This document shows positions 46,710 through 54,351 of a DNA stretch of 60,379 bases, in pieces; position 1 is the stretch's first letter; every line of letters begins with the position of its first letter. The translations under genes and the position numbers were made by a program. This DNA comes from Dehalococcoidia bacterium (GTDB lineage: Bacteria; Chloroflexota; Dehalococcoidia; CAUJGQ01): NCBI GenBank assembly GCA_035310145.1, contig DATGEL010000096.1, positions 1-60,379 on the forward strand, in the 5' to 3' direction. The notes under the pieces were generated by a model that made no database searches, was not told where the DNA came from, and saw only the letters and a list, made by a program, of their open reading frames with translations.

Positions 46710-48449
46710 TCAGCTCAGCCGGTAGCGGGACTCAGCCAGCCGGTACAGGCGTCGCCAGACCAGCCGGTTCAGTCCGACGACGTAGGCGCTCATCATCGCC
46801 ACGCCGAGCACGATCTGCGGCCAGTCGCCGCGCCCGGTCGCGTCCGCGATGTAGGCGCCGAGGCCCGTCGCTGTCAGCGTCGTGTCGCCCCAGGAGACGA
46901 CCTCGGCCACGATGCTGGCGTTCCAGGCGCCGCCGGCCGCGGTGATGCCGCCCGTCACCCAGGACGGAAAGATGCCGGGAATAATCAGGTCGCGCCACAG
47001 CCGCCAGCCGCGCAGCCGCATGCTCGTCGCCATGTCGCGCAGGTCGGCGGGAATGCTCATCGCGCCGGCGATCGTGTTGAAGAGGATGTACCACTGAGCG
47101 CCGAGCGCCATCAGCAGGATGCCGCCCCAGTTGAGGCTGATGCCGGCGTGGATGAACAGCACCGCCGCCAGCGGAAAGAGAAAGTTCGCCGGGAACGAGG
47201 CCAGCAGCAGGGCCACGGGCTGCGCCAGCCGCGCCAGCCGCGGATTAAAGCCGATGGCGACGCCGACCGGCGTCCAGATCAGCGTGGCGGCCACGAGCAG
47301 GACGAGCACCCGCGCAAACGTGGCCAGGCCGAGCAGCGCCACATGCCCCACTTCGGCGACATCGACGCCATTGCTGATCGCGGCGCGCACGCCGGTCGCC
47401 GCCAGGGCAGCGATCAGCAACAGTAGCACGGCGGTGTAGAGGCCATCGATCAGGCGCTCGCGGCCGGGGTTCTCGCCGGACGCCGCGGCGGGACGCTGCA
47501 CACGGGAAAGCAGCGCGTCGAGGCGATCGCCGATCGGCGCCAGCGCCCCGCCCAGCAGCTGCGGCAGGCGGGCTGTGCGCAGCAGATCGAGCAGCCACGA
47601 GCGCGGCGCCTCGGCGGCGCTGCTGCGCTCCAGCTTGAACCTGTCCGCCCAGGCCGCGAGCGGCCGCCAGAAGAGCTGATCGACCGTCACGATCACCAGC
47701 GCCATCATGGCGAGCGCCCAGGCGAGCGCGCCCAGATCCTGCCGCTCGATCGCGATCGCGACGTAGGAGCCGATGCCCGGCAACTGGTAGTTCTTGTTAA
47801 GCACGCTGATCGCCTCGCTGGCGGCCACGAAGAACCAGCCGCCGCCGAAGCTCATCATCATGTTCCAGATCAGGTTCACCGTCGCCGCCGGCACTTCCAG
47901 GCGGGTGAAGCGCTGCCAGGCGGGGAGCCGGTAGAGCCGCGCCGCTTCGTCGAGGTCATGCGGCAGCGTGATCAGCGACTGGTAGAAGGAGAAGGTCATG
48001 TTCCAGGCCTGGCTGGTGAAGATGGCGAAAACCGACGCCAGCTCCAGCCCCAGCAGGCTGCCGGGAAAGAGGGCGATGAAGGCCGTGACCGTGATCGAGA
48101 GAAAGCCGAGCACCGGCACGGACTGGAGGATGTCCAGCAGCGGCAGCAGCACGCGCTCGGCGCGCCGACTGCGCGCCGCAGCGTAGCCGTAGAGCAGGGT
48201 GAAGCCGAGCGAGCAGCCGAGCGCCACGAACATGCGCAGCGTGGAACGCGCCGCGTAGTAGGGCAGATTCAGCGGATCGAGGCTGATCCGCGGCACGTCG
48301 TTCGGCGGTGAGAAGTGGACGAAGGCATCGGCGCCGACGCGTGCCACGAGGGCGAGCAGTACGAGCACGCCGAGGGCGACGGCGAGATCGGCCAGCGGCG
48401 CGCGGCGCCGGCGGCGCGCCTGGCGGGCGGGGAAGACACGCACCTGCAT
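46710..48449 (-). CDS. Fused double ABC permease, NitT/TauT type
   Basis: A 579-residue protein with two complete permease domains in tandem. The first (about 25-280) has an EAA-like loop at LDEAARLYRLPAWQRFTRLE; the second (about 350-575) has LRDMATSMRLRGWRLWRDLI. Each has five or six spans. This fused form replaces a permease dimer. ATG 48449 has GGAGG upstream. It is preceded by a long structured leader. No binding protein is encoded nearby. Confidence 0.85.
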   Translation of the reverse strand: MQVRVFPARQARRRRRAPLADLAVALGVLVLLALVARVGADAFVHFSPPNDVPRISLDPLNLPYYAARSTLRMFVALGCSLGFTLLYGYAAARSRRAERVLLPLLDILQSVPVLGFLSITVTAFIALFPGSLLGLELASVFAIFTSQAWNMTFSFYQSLITLPHDLDEAARLYRLPAWQRFTRLEVPAATVNLIWNMMMSFGGGWFFVAASEAISVLNKNYQLPGIGSYVAIAIERQDLGALAWALAMMALVIVTVDQLFWRPLAAWADRFKLERSSAAEAPRSWLLDLLRTARLPQLLGGALAPIGDRLDALLSRVQRPAAASGENPGRERLIDGLYTAVLLLLIAALAATGVRAAISNGVDVAEVGHVALLGLATFARVLVLLVAATLIWTPVGVAIGFNPRLARLAQPVALLLASFPANFLFPLAAVLFIHAGISLNWGGILLMALGAQWYILFNTIAGAMSIPADLRDMATSMRLRGWRLWRDLIIPGIFPSWVTGGITAAGGAWNASIVAEVVSWGDTTLTATGLGAYIADATGRGDWPQIVLGVAMMSAYVVGLNRLVWRRLYRLAESRYRLS

Positions 48450-48495
48450 GGCGCACCTCCGTTGCCGTCCTCGCGAGGCAGACGGCAAGAAACAA

Positions 48496-48514
48496 CCCCT
48501 CGTGGTCCGAGGGG
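48496..48514 (-). terminator. Hairpin just upstream of the permease start
   Basis: On the minus strand a perfect 7-bp stem (CCCCTCG/CGAGGGG, loop GACCA) is followed by TTGTTTCTT, a plausible intrinsic terminator or attenuator only 47 bases before the ATG. Confidence 0.5.
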
Positions 48515-48549
48515 CCGGTGCGCGGCGGCGCGGGGTCAAGCGCGCGGAC

Positions 48550-48621
48550 TCACGCGCCGGGGCTCCCTCGGAAAGCGATGTTCATAAGCGAGAACGAGCA
48601 GCAACTACCATCCGGGTCCAC
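48550..48621 (-). CDS. Possible 23-residue leader peptide with Cys-Cys
   Basis: A GTG-initiated frame (GTG 48621, AAGGAGG about 9 bases upstream) encodes a 23-residue peptide with GSCCSFSLMN near the middle. It lies between the leader terminator at 48659 and the hairpin at 48496. A Cys-Cys-containing leader peptide ahead of a possible sulfonate-type transporter resembles cysteine-responsive attenuators described in actinobacteria, but this example is not shown to be translated. Confidence 0.35.
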   Translation of the reverse strand: MDPDGSCCSFSLMNIAFRGSPGA

Positions 48622-48658
48622 GAGAACATCCCTCCTTCCGGTGCCGTGCGCAGCCGAG

Positions 48659-48695
48659 AAAAAAGGCCGGCCCGCAGAGACACCCGCGGCCGGTC
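48659..48695 (-). terminator. Intrinsic terminator in the transporter leader
   Basis: On the minus strand a GC-rich stem (CCGGCC.GC/GCGGGCCGG with one bulge) is followed by TTTTTT. It lies about 150 bases downstream of a TTGACA promoter (48863-48868, weak -10 GATCCT) and 210 bases upstream of the permease start, so it may be an attenuator or a stand-alone small RNA terminator. Confidence 0.55.
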
Positions 48696-48838
48696 CGGCA
48701 TCGCGTCTGCGCACAACAGCGCGCCCGATTAGGGACAAAAGAACCTGAGGCAACTAGACCCGCGGGTTTCTTGCCGGCGGCGGTCACAGTCCATGGCAGT
48801 CTTTGAGCGCCTCACAGCGGGCGCACACTTCTGCACAC

Positions 48839-48868
48839 AGGATCGCGCCGCACGGTGTCGCCTGTCAA
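48839..48868 (-). promoter_or_regulatory. Promoter for the transporter leader
   Basis: On the minus strand TTGACA (48863-48868), 18-base spacer, GATCCT (48839-48844, weak -10). It sits just after the LLM gene stop and would give a leader of about 380 bases. Confidence 0.4.
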
Positions 48869-48896
48869 CCGTTTCCCGCGGAAGCGGCCGCGCCGC

Positions 48897-49898
48897 TCAG
48901 CGGAACTGCGGGATAACCTCGCCGGCGAAGCGCTCGAGCGAGCGGCGCACGCCGGAGTCGGCCGGGTCCATGCCCACGGGCGTGCCCCAGCTGATGAAGT
49001 CCGTGACCGGCAGCGTCTCGCGCAGGGCGTGCAGCCGCTCCGCGACCTCGTTCGGCGAGCCGACGAGATAGCTCTGGTCGATCGGCGCGGCCTCGCCCGC
49101 GGGCGCCGGGAAGCTGCCGGCGCGGATCCAGGGCGCGTAGACGGCGGCGCGGTAGCGTTCGCCCTCGCGCGCCTGCAGCCAGACCGGGTCTTCGCGGCCG
49201 TCGGCGATAAAGCAGGGCTTGATCAGGCCGATGCGGTAGTCCGACGGCTTCTTGCCGAGGCGGGCCAGTTCGTCCAGCCAGGGCTCGTAGGCGAGGCGGC
49301 GGTCGTGCTGCGGCAGCAGGTGCAGGCCCAGGCGCGCGGCGCGGCGTGCCGCCGGCTCCGAGGTGGCGGCCAGCCAGAGCGGCGGGTGCGGCCGCTGCAC
49401 CGGCTTCGGCGTGACGTTCACGTGGTCCAGCTTGTAGTGGCGGCCCTCGTAGCTGAACGGCTCGTCGCCCCAGGCGCCGCGCAGCACATCGATCCCTTCT
49501 TCCGTGCGGCGCACGCGCTCGCGCCGGCTGGTGCCGAAGGCGGCGAACTCTTCGTCGCGGTAGCCCATGCCCAGACCGAGCATCAGCCGCCCGCCGGAGA
49601 GGATGTCGAGCGTCGCGGCCTCTTCGGCCAGACGCAGGGCGTTGTAGAGCGGCAGCAGGAGGATATCGGTGCTGAGCTGCATGCGCTGCGTGCGCATGGC
49701 GATCGCGGTGAGCAGTGTCAGCGGCGCGGGCGTGTAGCCGTCCTCAACCAGGTGGTGCTCGGTGATCCAGATCGAGTCGAAGCCCAGCTGCTCGGCGTAG
49801 ACGATCTGATCGAGCAGCGCGGCGAACAGCTCCGGCCAGGGGCGCTGCCAGCGGGCCGGGTTGCGGAAGTCGTAGACCAGGCCGAAACGCACCGCCAT
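48897..49898 (-). CDS. LLM-class oxidoreductase (F420- or FMN-type)
   Basis: A 333-residue luciferase-like enzyme. MAVRFGLVYDFRNPA, IWITEHHLVEDGYTPAPLT, LSTDILLLPLYNALRLAEE, LSGGRLMLGLGMGYRDEEF and TPKPVQRPHPPLWLAATSE are diagnostic. Length is standard. GGAGAGCC precedes ATG 49898. It lies directly upstream of the transporter promoter and may read through. Substrate unknown. Confidence 0.92.
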   Translation of the reverse strand: MAVRFGLVYDFRNPARWQRPWPELFAALLDQIVYAEQLGFDSIWITEHHLVEDGYTPAPLTLLTAIAMRTQRMQLSTDILLLPLYNALRLAEEAATLDILSGGRLMLGLGMGYRDEEFAAFGTSRRERVRRTEEGIDVLRGAWGDEPFSYEGRHYKLDHVNVTPKPVQRPHPPLWLAATSEPAARRAARLGLHLLPQHDRRLAYEPWLDELARLGKKPSDYRIGLIKPCFIADGREDPVWLQAREGERYRAAVYAPWIRAGSFPAPAGEAAPIDQSYLVGSPNEVAERLHALRETLPVTDFISWGTPVGMDPADSGVRRSLERFAGEVIPQFR

Positions 49899-50066
49899 GG
49901 CTCTCCTCCAGCGGCGACGGGCGGCGTCGCATGTGCGTCGTGGCGCGCACGGTGGTCAGCGCCGCCAGCGTACGCAGCACACATGGCGCCCTGCAACCGG
50001 TAAGCAGCGAGGGGTCAAGCCACCCAAAGCGGCGCCGGCACTCCAGGCGCGGCATTGTGCGCGAGC

Positions 50067-50324
50067 TCAGCCCGCCTTGCGCGCCTCGGACCACGCCTCC
50101 GGTTCGGGAATCGAATCACCCGTTTCCAGCATCGATTCGAACCAGAGAGCCATCGCGTCGCGTAGCAGTTCAAGGGCTTCCTCGGGCGTCTCGCCCGCGG
50201 TGAACCATCCGGGCAACTCAGGGGACTTCGCCAGGTATCCATCCGTCGGGTCGCCGCGGATAACCATGACATACGGCCGCTTCAACAGCTCCTGTGCTGT
50301 ACGCTTGATCTCCTCTTCAGTCAT
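50067..50324 (-). CDS. hicB: HicB-like antitoxin
   Basis: An 85-residue protein with the partially degenerate RNase H-like HicB fold: PYVMVIRGDPTDGYLAKSPEL followed by GWFTAGETPEEALELLRDAM. The C-terminal DNA-binding part is short or lacking. The ATG at 50324 overlaps the hicA end by 8 bases. It forms a type II toxin-antitoxin pair with HicA; it would neutralise the toxin and repress the operon. Confidence 0.85.
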   Translation of the reverse strand: MTEEEIKRTAQELLKRPYVMVIRGDPTDGYLAKSPELPGWFTAGETPEEALELLRDAMALWFESMLETGDSIPEPEAWSEARKAG

Positions 50325-50565
50325 CGTCGTCTTCCTCACGCGTCTCCGCGAGCGCTTCGCGTACGTAGTTCGCGAGGACATGTGGCCGGCGGTAGGGAAT
50401 CACAATACCGCGTTGCCCACGGCGGAAGATATAGTGACTCCCGCTCACTCGTTGGAGGTTGTAGCCGCACAACTCCAGGTAGCGCCGCAGTTCCTCGAAG
50501 CGCACGGCGTTCGGCCGTTGCGCCCGCCGCCGCCGCGGAGCCACATCAGCACGCCTTCTCCACAT
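50317..50565 (-). CDS. hicA: HicA-like mRNA interferase toxin
   Basis: An 82-residue protein with the HicA dsRBD-like fold. RFEELRRYLELCGYNLQRVSG is followed by GSHYIFRRG with the catalytic His, then IVIPYRRPHVLANYVREALAE. The N-terminal 20 residues (WRRRADVAPRRRRA) are extra; GTG 50502 could be the real start. Order hicA-hicB with overlap is the classic arrangement. It starts 21 bases after the pncB stop, so pncB may drive the pair. Confidence 0.85.
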   Translation of the reverse strand: MWRRRADVAPRRRRAQRPNAVRFEELRRYLELCGYNLQRVSGSHYIFRRGQRGIVIPYRRPHVLANYVREALAETREEDDDD

Positions 50566-50586
50566 CGCCCTGGAGATAGCGCCGCG

Positions 50587-52044
50587 CTACGTTTCCAGCG
50601 ATCGCGTGGCTTCTCTCGCCTGAATGGCTATGTCTTGCTCTGCCGGAGCCGCAGGAGGGTGGGCGCCGTTACCGGCCTGCTCGCCGTCGATCGCCTGGCG
50701 GCGCAGCTCCTGCAGTGCGTGGCTCATCTCCACCGGGTAGGCCGGGGCGCCGGAAAGCTGCTGAAAGATCTCGGGCAGGTCGGCCAGGCTCTCGCGGGCG
50801 TGCTCCCAGACCTCGCCGATCGGCGGCAGGCTGCCGGGCAGCACCTGCCCGCCGCGCACCACGGGGATCAGCAGGCGATGGGCGCCGGCCGGCGCCGGCT
50901 CGTTCTCCAGGGTAATGATGTCGCGCTCGTAGGCGCCGGCGCGGTAGACGCGCTTCTTGCCCGGCCAGGTGCTCTTGTCGCCGGCGATCTTCACCGCGGG
51001 CCGGCCTTCGCCGTTCTCCTCGTACCAGACCAGCTTGTAGATGCCGCCCAGGGCGCCGCCCTCGACGCCGTGCTCCAGCGAGCCGCTGGCCGCGCCCAGC
51101 GCCGTGCCCACGCCGAAGGCATCGATCGGCGCGCCCTGCTCCAAGAGCTCCGCGATCTTGTACTCGTCCATGTCGCCGGAGACGAGGATGCGCGTCTCCA
51201 TCAGGCCGCCCGCGTCCAGCACGCGGCGCACCTCCTGCGAGAGCGCCAGGAAGTCGCCCGCGTCGATGCGCACGGCCGCGAGGCTGTGCCCGAGCGTCTC
51301 CTGCGCCCAGTGCGCCACCTGCACGGCCGTGTGCACGGCGCGGCGCGGGTCGTAGGTGTCGAGCAGCAGCGTGTAGCGCGAGAAGGTCTCGGCCACGGCG
51401 CGGAACGCTTCTTCCTCGGTGTCGAAGAGCTGGACGAGGGCGTGCGGAATCGAGCCGGTGGCGGGCAGGCGAAAGCGGAAGGCGCCGGCCAGGAACGAGG
51501 TCGAGGTGCAGCCACCGATGAACGACGAGCGCGCCACCGTGAACGGCTCCAGCGCCCGGCGCAGCGCGAACTCCGCCACGCGCTTGCCGCGGGCGGCGTA
51601 GACGATGCGCGCCGCCTTCGTCGCGACTACCGTGCCGCCGTTCACCGCCTGCAGCAGGCCGCTCTCCATCAGCAGCGCCTCGACGTAGGGCGCGGTGACG
51701 CGCAGAATCGGCTCGTTGGGGAAGGCGACGGTGCCCTCGCGCATCGCCAGCACTTCGCCGCTGAAGCGCAGGTTGGCGAGGTAGGAGAGGAAAGCGGGGT
51801 CGTAGTCACGGATCTGCTCCAAATAGGCGAGGTCGTCGGCCGCGTAGCGGAAGGCCTGCAGGAACTCGAGCGCCGGCTCCAGCCCGGCGGTGAGCATGTA
51901 GGCGCCGCCGAAAGGCGCCCGCCGGCTGTAGAGGTCGAAGGTGGCCAGGCCGCGATGGCCCGTGCGCCAGGCGACGTAGGCGGCGTCGGGATGATAGAGA
52001 TCGGTGCTGAGGCCGGGATGATAGGTCAGTAGGCTGCGCACCAC
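50587..52044 (-). CDS. pncB: Nicotinate phosphoribosyltransferase
   Basis: A 485-residue NAD-salvage enzyme that makes nicotinate mononucleotide. The N-terminal substrate region (PGLSTDLYHPDAAY), the central FIGGCTSTSFLAG, and VRIDAGDFLALSQEV / RILVSGDMDEYKI match type II phosphoribosyltransferases. It starts at GTG 52044 (or GTG 52041). A run of nine C residues at 52052-52060 lies directly upstream and could be slippage-prone. Upstream, TATACT at 52078-52083 (minus) is a likely -10. Confidence 0.88.
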   Translation of the reverse strand: MVRSLLTYHPGLSTDLYHPDAAYVAWRTGHRGLATFDLYSRRAPFGGAYMLTAGLEPALEFLQAFRYAADDLAYLEQIRDYDPAFLSYLANLRFSGEVLAMREGTVAFPNEPILRVTAPYVEALLMESGLLQAVNGGTVVATKAARIVYAARGKRVAEFALRRALEPFTVARSSFIGGCTSTSFLAGAFRFRLPATGSIPHALVQLFDTEEEAFRAVAETFSRYTLLLDTYDPRRAVHTAVQVAHWAQETLGHSLAAVRIDAGDFLALSQEVRRVLDAGGLMETRILVSGDMDEYKIAELLEQGAPIDAFGVGTALGAASGSLEHGVEGGALGGIYKLVWYEENGEGRPAVKIAGDKSTWPGKKRVYRAGAYERDIITLENEPAPAGAHRLLIPVVRGGQVLPGSLPPIGEVWEHARESLADLPEIFQQLSGAPAYPVEMSHALQELRRQAIDGEQAGNGAHPPAAPAEQDIAIQAREATRSLET

Positions 52045-52343
52045 GCACTCGCCCCCCCCCGCGTGAGACTGCTGATCAGTATATCGTCCGTGCGCGCGCC
52101 CTTCGGCCGGCCGGCAGGCTGACAAGGCGCCGCGATCTGCGCCGGCTTCAACCGTCGCATAAGACTTTCGAAAGCGGAAATGACGCGGCGGCATCTTGCC
52201 GGCCAGCCGCGCTCCATGAGGCGACGACGCCTCATGGAGCCAGATAGTAAGGCCTGCTCTCACCGGCAGCAGTGACGATAAGCGGCACACCCGACAGAAT
52301 GGCGGCACTATTCGAAGCACGAAATAGATGGAGGCCAAAACCC
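52045..52343. promoter_or_regulatory. Divergent region between pncB and an SDR gene
   Basis: It contains the minus-strand TATACT -10 for pncB (52078-52083), the poly-C run, and a perfect 13-bp hairpin (52211-52223 with 52228-52240, loop ACGA) upstream of the SDR gene. No gene is seen. Confidence 0.5.
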
Positions 52344-53114
52344 ATGACACGGTTGAGCGACAAGGTCGCGATCGTCACCGGCGCGGGTGCGGGGAACGGC
52401 CGCGCGATCGCCCGCGCCTTCGCGGCGGAGGGCGCAAGCGTGGTGGTGAGCGACATCGACGAGGCCGCCGCGCGCGCGACGGCGGGGCTGATCGGCGAGC
52501 GGGCCGTGGCGCTGAGCGCGGACGTGAGCCGCGCCGAGGACTGCCGGCGGCTCGTGCAGACGGCGGTGCGGCGCTTCGGCGCGTTGCACGTGCTGGTGAA
52601 CAACGCCGGCATCTGGCGCAGCGGCACGATCGAGGAGACGAGCGAAGCGGACTGGGACGCGCTGATGGCCGTAAACGTCAAGGGCGTCTTTCTGTGCAGC
52701 AAGTTCGCGGTGCCGGCGATCGCGGCGGCGGGCGGCGGCAGCATCATCCACCTCTGCTCGCTGGCCGGCATCACGGCGACGGCCGGTGCGGTGCTGTACA
52801 CGGCGAGCAAGCATGCGGTGGCGGGCATGACGAAGGCGATGGCGCTGGACCACGCGCAGCAGGGCATCCGCGTGAACGCGCTCTGCCCCGGCCTGATCGA
52901 CACGGCGCTGGCGCAGGCGATCTACGCGATGGCGGGGCCGGGGCGCGAGGAGGAGATGAAGGGCCGCTATGCCCGCGCCACGCCGCTGGGCCGCGTGGGC
53001 CAGCCGGAGGACGTGGCGAAGGCGGCGGTGCACCTGGCGAGCGACGAGGCGGCCTGGGTGACGGGCATGCTCTACTCGGTGGACGGCGGCGTGGGCCTGG
53101 CGCCGCGGCGCTGA
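52344..53114 (+). CDS. SDR-family oxidoreductase
   Basis: A 256-residue short-chain dehydrogenase. TGAGAGNGRA is the cofactor motif, NNAG is present, the catalytic residues fall in LCSLAG and YTASKHA, and the C-terminus has YSVDGGVG. It resembles 3-oxoacyl-ACP reductase/glucose dehydrogenase-like enzymes; substrate unknown. GGAGG lies 10 bases before ATG 52344. Confidence 0.92.
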   Translation: MTRLSDKVAIVTGAGAGNGRAIARAFAAEGASVVVSDIDEAAARATAGLIGERAVALSADVSRAEDCRRLVQTAVRRFGALHVLVNNAGIWRSGTIEETSEADWDALMAVNVKGVFLCSKFAVPAIAAAGGGSIIHLCSLAGITATAGAVLYTASKHAVAGMTKAMALDHAQQGIRVNALCPGLIDTALAQAIYAMAGPGREEEMKGRYARATPLGRVGQPEDVAKAAVHLASDEAAWVTGMLYSVDGGVGLAPRR

Positions 53115-53127
53115 GTGGCAGCGGGGG

Positions 53128-53167
53128 TTGGCAGCCTCCCCGTCCATCGTATATACTCGTAGCTACG
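53128..53167 (+). promoter_or_regulatory. Promoter and operator of the AbrB/Doc pair
   Basis: TTGGCA (53128-53133), 18-base spacer, TATACT (53152-53157). It is immediately followed by the perfect palindrome CGTAGCTACG (53158-53167), a likely site for autoregulation by the antitoxin. Confidence 0.55.
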
Positions 53168-53179
53168 TGAAGGTGTGCA

Positions 53180-53473
53180 ATGAAGATCGTCAAGATTCGC
53201 CGCGTGGGCAACAGCAACGTGATCACACTGCCGCGCGAATTCGAGGAACTGGGCTTTTCGGCGGGTGACGAGGTGGTGCTGGATCGAACGGCGGATGGCG
53301 GTCTACACATTCTGCCGGCGCGTCCCGTTCAGGAGGACTTTCAGGCCCGTGCCCGGCGTGTGGTGGCGGAAAATCGGGAGGCGCTTGATCTGCTCGCGGC
53401 GTATGACCGGGGCGAACAGGTGCGGCACGATGGTTCCACCGTGACATCGGCGAAACGCAAGGCTCGATCATGA
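53180..53473 (+). CDS. AbrB/MazE-type antitoxin
   Basis: A 97-residue protein. The N-terminal swapped-hairpin domain (MKIVKIRRVGNSNVITLPRE) binds DNA; the C-terminal part (about 55-97) is the toxin-binding tail. Its stop overlaps the toxin ATG (ATGA). GAAGG lies about 7 bases before ATG 53180. Confidence 0.88.
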   Translation: MKIVKIRRVGNSNVITLPREFEELGFSAGDEVVLDRTADGGLHILPARPVQEDFQARARRVVAENREALDLLAAYDRGEQVRHDGSTVTSAKRKARS

Positions 53474-53862
53474 GCGAAGTGGTCTACCTGACCACCGAGC
53501 AAGTATTCACACTCTACAGCGCGATCTTCGAGTGTACGCAGCAGCAGGCGGCCCACCAACTCCGCAGCCGAGCCGGGCTTGAGTCCGCCCTCGCACGTGC
53601 GCAGTTCTACGGCCACTACGAGGATGCCGACCTGGCGATGCAAGCCGCGGTGCTGGCACAGGGCATCGCCGAAACACAGCCCTTCATCGAGGGAAACAAG
53701 CGCACTGCCCTCGCGTGCCTCGCGCTCTTCCTGGACCTGAACGGCTACCGGGTAACCGCCTCACAGCAGGAGCGCATGGAGTGGATGCTGAGCCTGGCCG
53801 AAGGCGCCACGGCCGCGGCGCTGGCCGAGCGCATCCGCGCCTGCCTCGCGCCCGCCCGCTGA
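53470..53862 (+). CDS. Doc/Fic-family toxin with altered catalytic motif
   Basis: A 130-residue death-on-curing family protein. The Fic/Doc loop reads QPFIEGNKRTA (Q70-A80). The catalytic His of HPFxxGNKRTA is replaced by Gln, while the phosphate-binding GNKR remains. Doc phosphorylates EF-Tu; the change may reduce or alter activity. It overlaps the antitoxin gene. Downstream lies RHS-like debris. Confidence 0.85.
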   Translation: MSEVVYLTTEQVFTLYSAIFECTQQQAAHQLRSRAGLESALARAQFYGHYEDADLAMQAAVLAQGIAETQPFIEGNKRTALACLALFLDLNGYRVTASQQERMEWMLSLAEGATAAALAERIRACLAPAR

Positions 53863-53879
53863 GCGCCCGCGACAGGCCC

Positions 53880-53960
53880 TGGCCACCTGCCGTCCAGCTC
53901 TGGCGCAGGCCGTCGCCGTTATAGACGTTTGTCTGGTTCTGGCCGGCGACCAGAACTGCT
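53880..53960 (-). pseudogene. RHS-repeat fragment
   Basis: On the minus strand a short stretch translates to QTNVYNGDGLRQSWTAGG, matching the YNGDGLR core of RHS/YD repeats. No start or repeat array surrounds it. It lies downstream of the immunity-like gene and looks like debris of a longer RHS gene. Confidence 0.5.
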
Positions 53961-54036
53961 CCGGCTTTTCCAACGCGCTGGGCCCTTTGTGAAATGACTT
54001 CGGCGCGTCGTTCGCTGCGGCTTCTGCGGCGACCGA

Positions 54037-54351
54037 TCACCCGAAGTCTTCGTTTAGAGCCAGTGCAAGAGTGGTAAGCCGGGTGGCAAATCCTTGGTCG
54101 CGAGGGTCATCACTCAGCAGGAGTTCCGGGCGCAGCTTCTCAGCGCTGCGAGCGACTGCTCGAGCCAGCCGCGTCCGCTGAACTGGATCGAAACGCCCTA
54201 AGTCCAGTGTTTGAAAAATCATCGCTCTTTGAAGGACAAAACGATCGCTTTCGTCGTCAGATTCATCCGACACGCGCGTGAGCAGCAGTTGAAACGCCCA
54301 ATTCGCGACCTTCCATGGATCTCGTTGAGGCGTCGCTATAACGCCGGCCAT
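54037..54351 (-). CDS. Candidate immunity protein
   Basis: A 104-residue, mainly helical soluble protein. Its ATG overlaps the stop of the toxin-like frame by one base (TGATG), the standard arrangement for a toxin and its immunity protein. No family is recognised. Neutralising the C-terminal toxin domain is inferred from position and size. Confidence 0.7.
   Translation of the reverse strand: MAGVIATPQRDPWKVANWAFQLLLTRVSDESDDESDRFVLQRAMIFQTLDLGRFDPVQRTRLARAVARSAEKLRPELLLSDDPRDQGFATRLTTLALALNEDFG

Noticed and set aside
50382-50579. Plus-strand small frame over hicA
   Set aside because: No start signal, antisense to a well-supported HicA.
52211-52240. 13-bp hairpin upstream of the SDR gene considered as a terminator
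   Set aside because: It lies in a divergent 5' region with no T tract and no gene ending nearby, so termination is unlikely.
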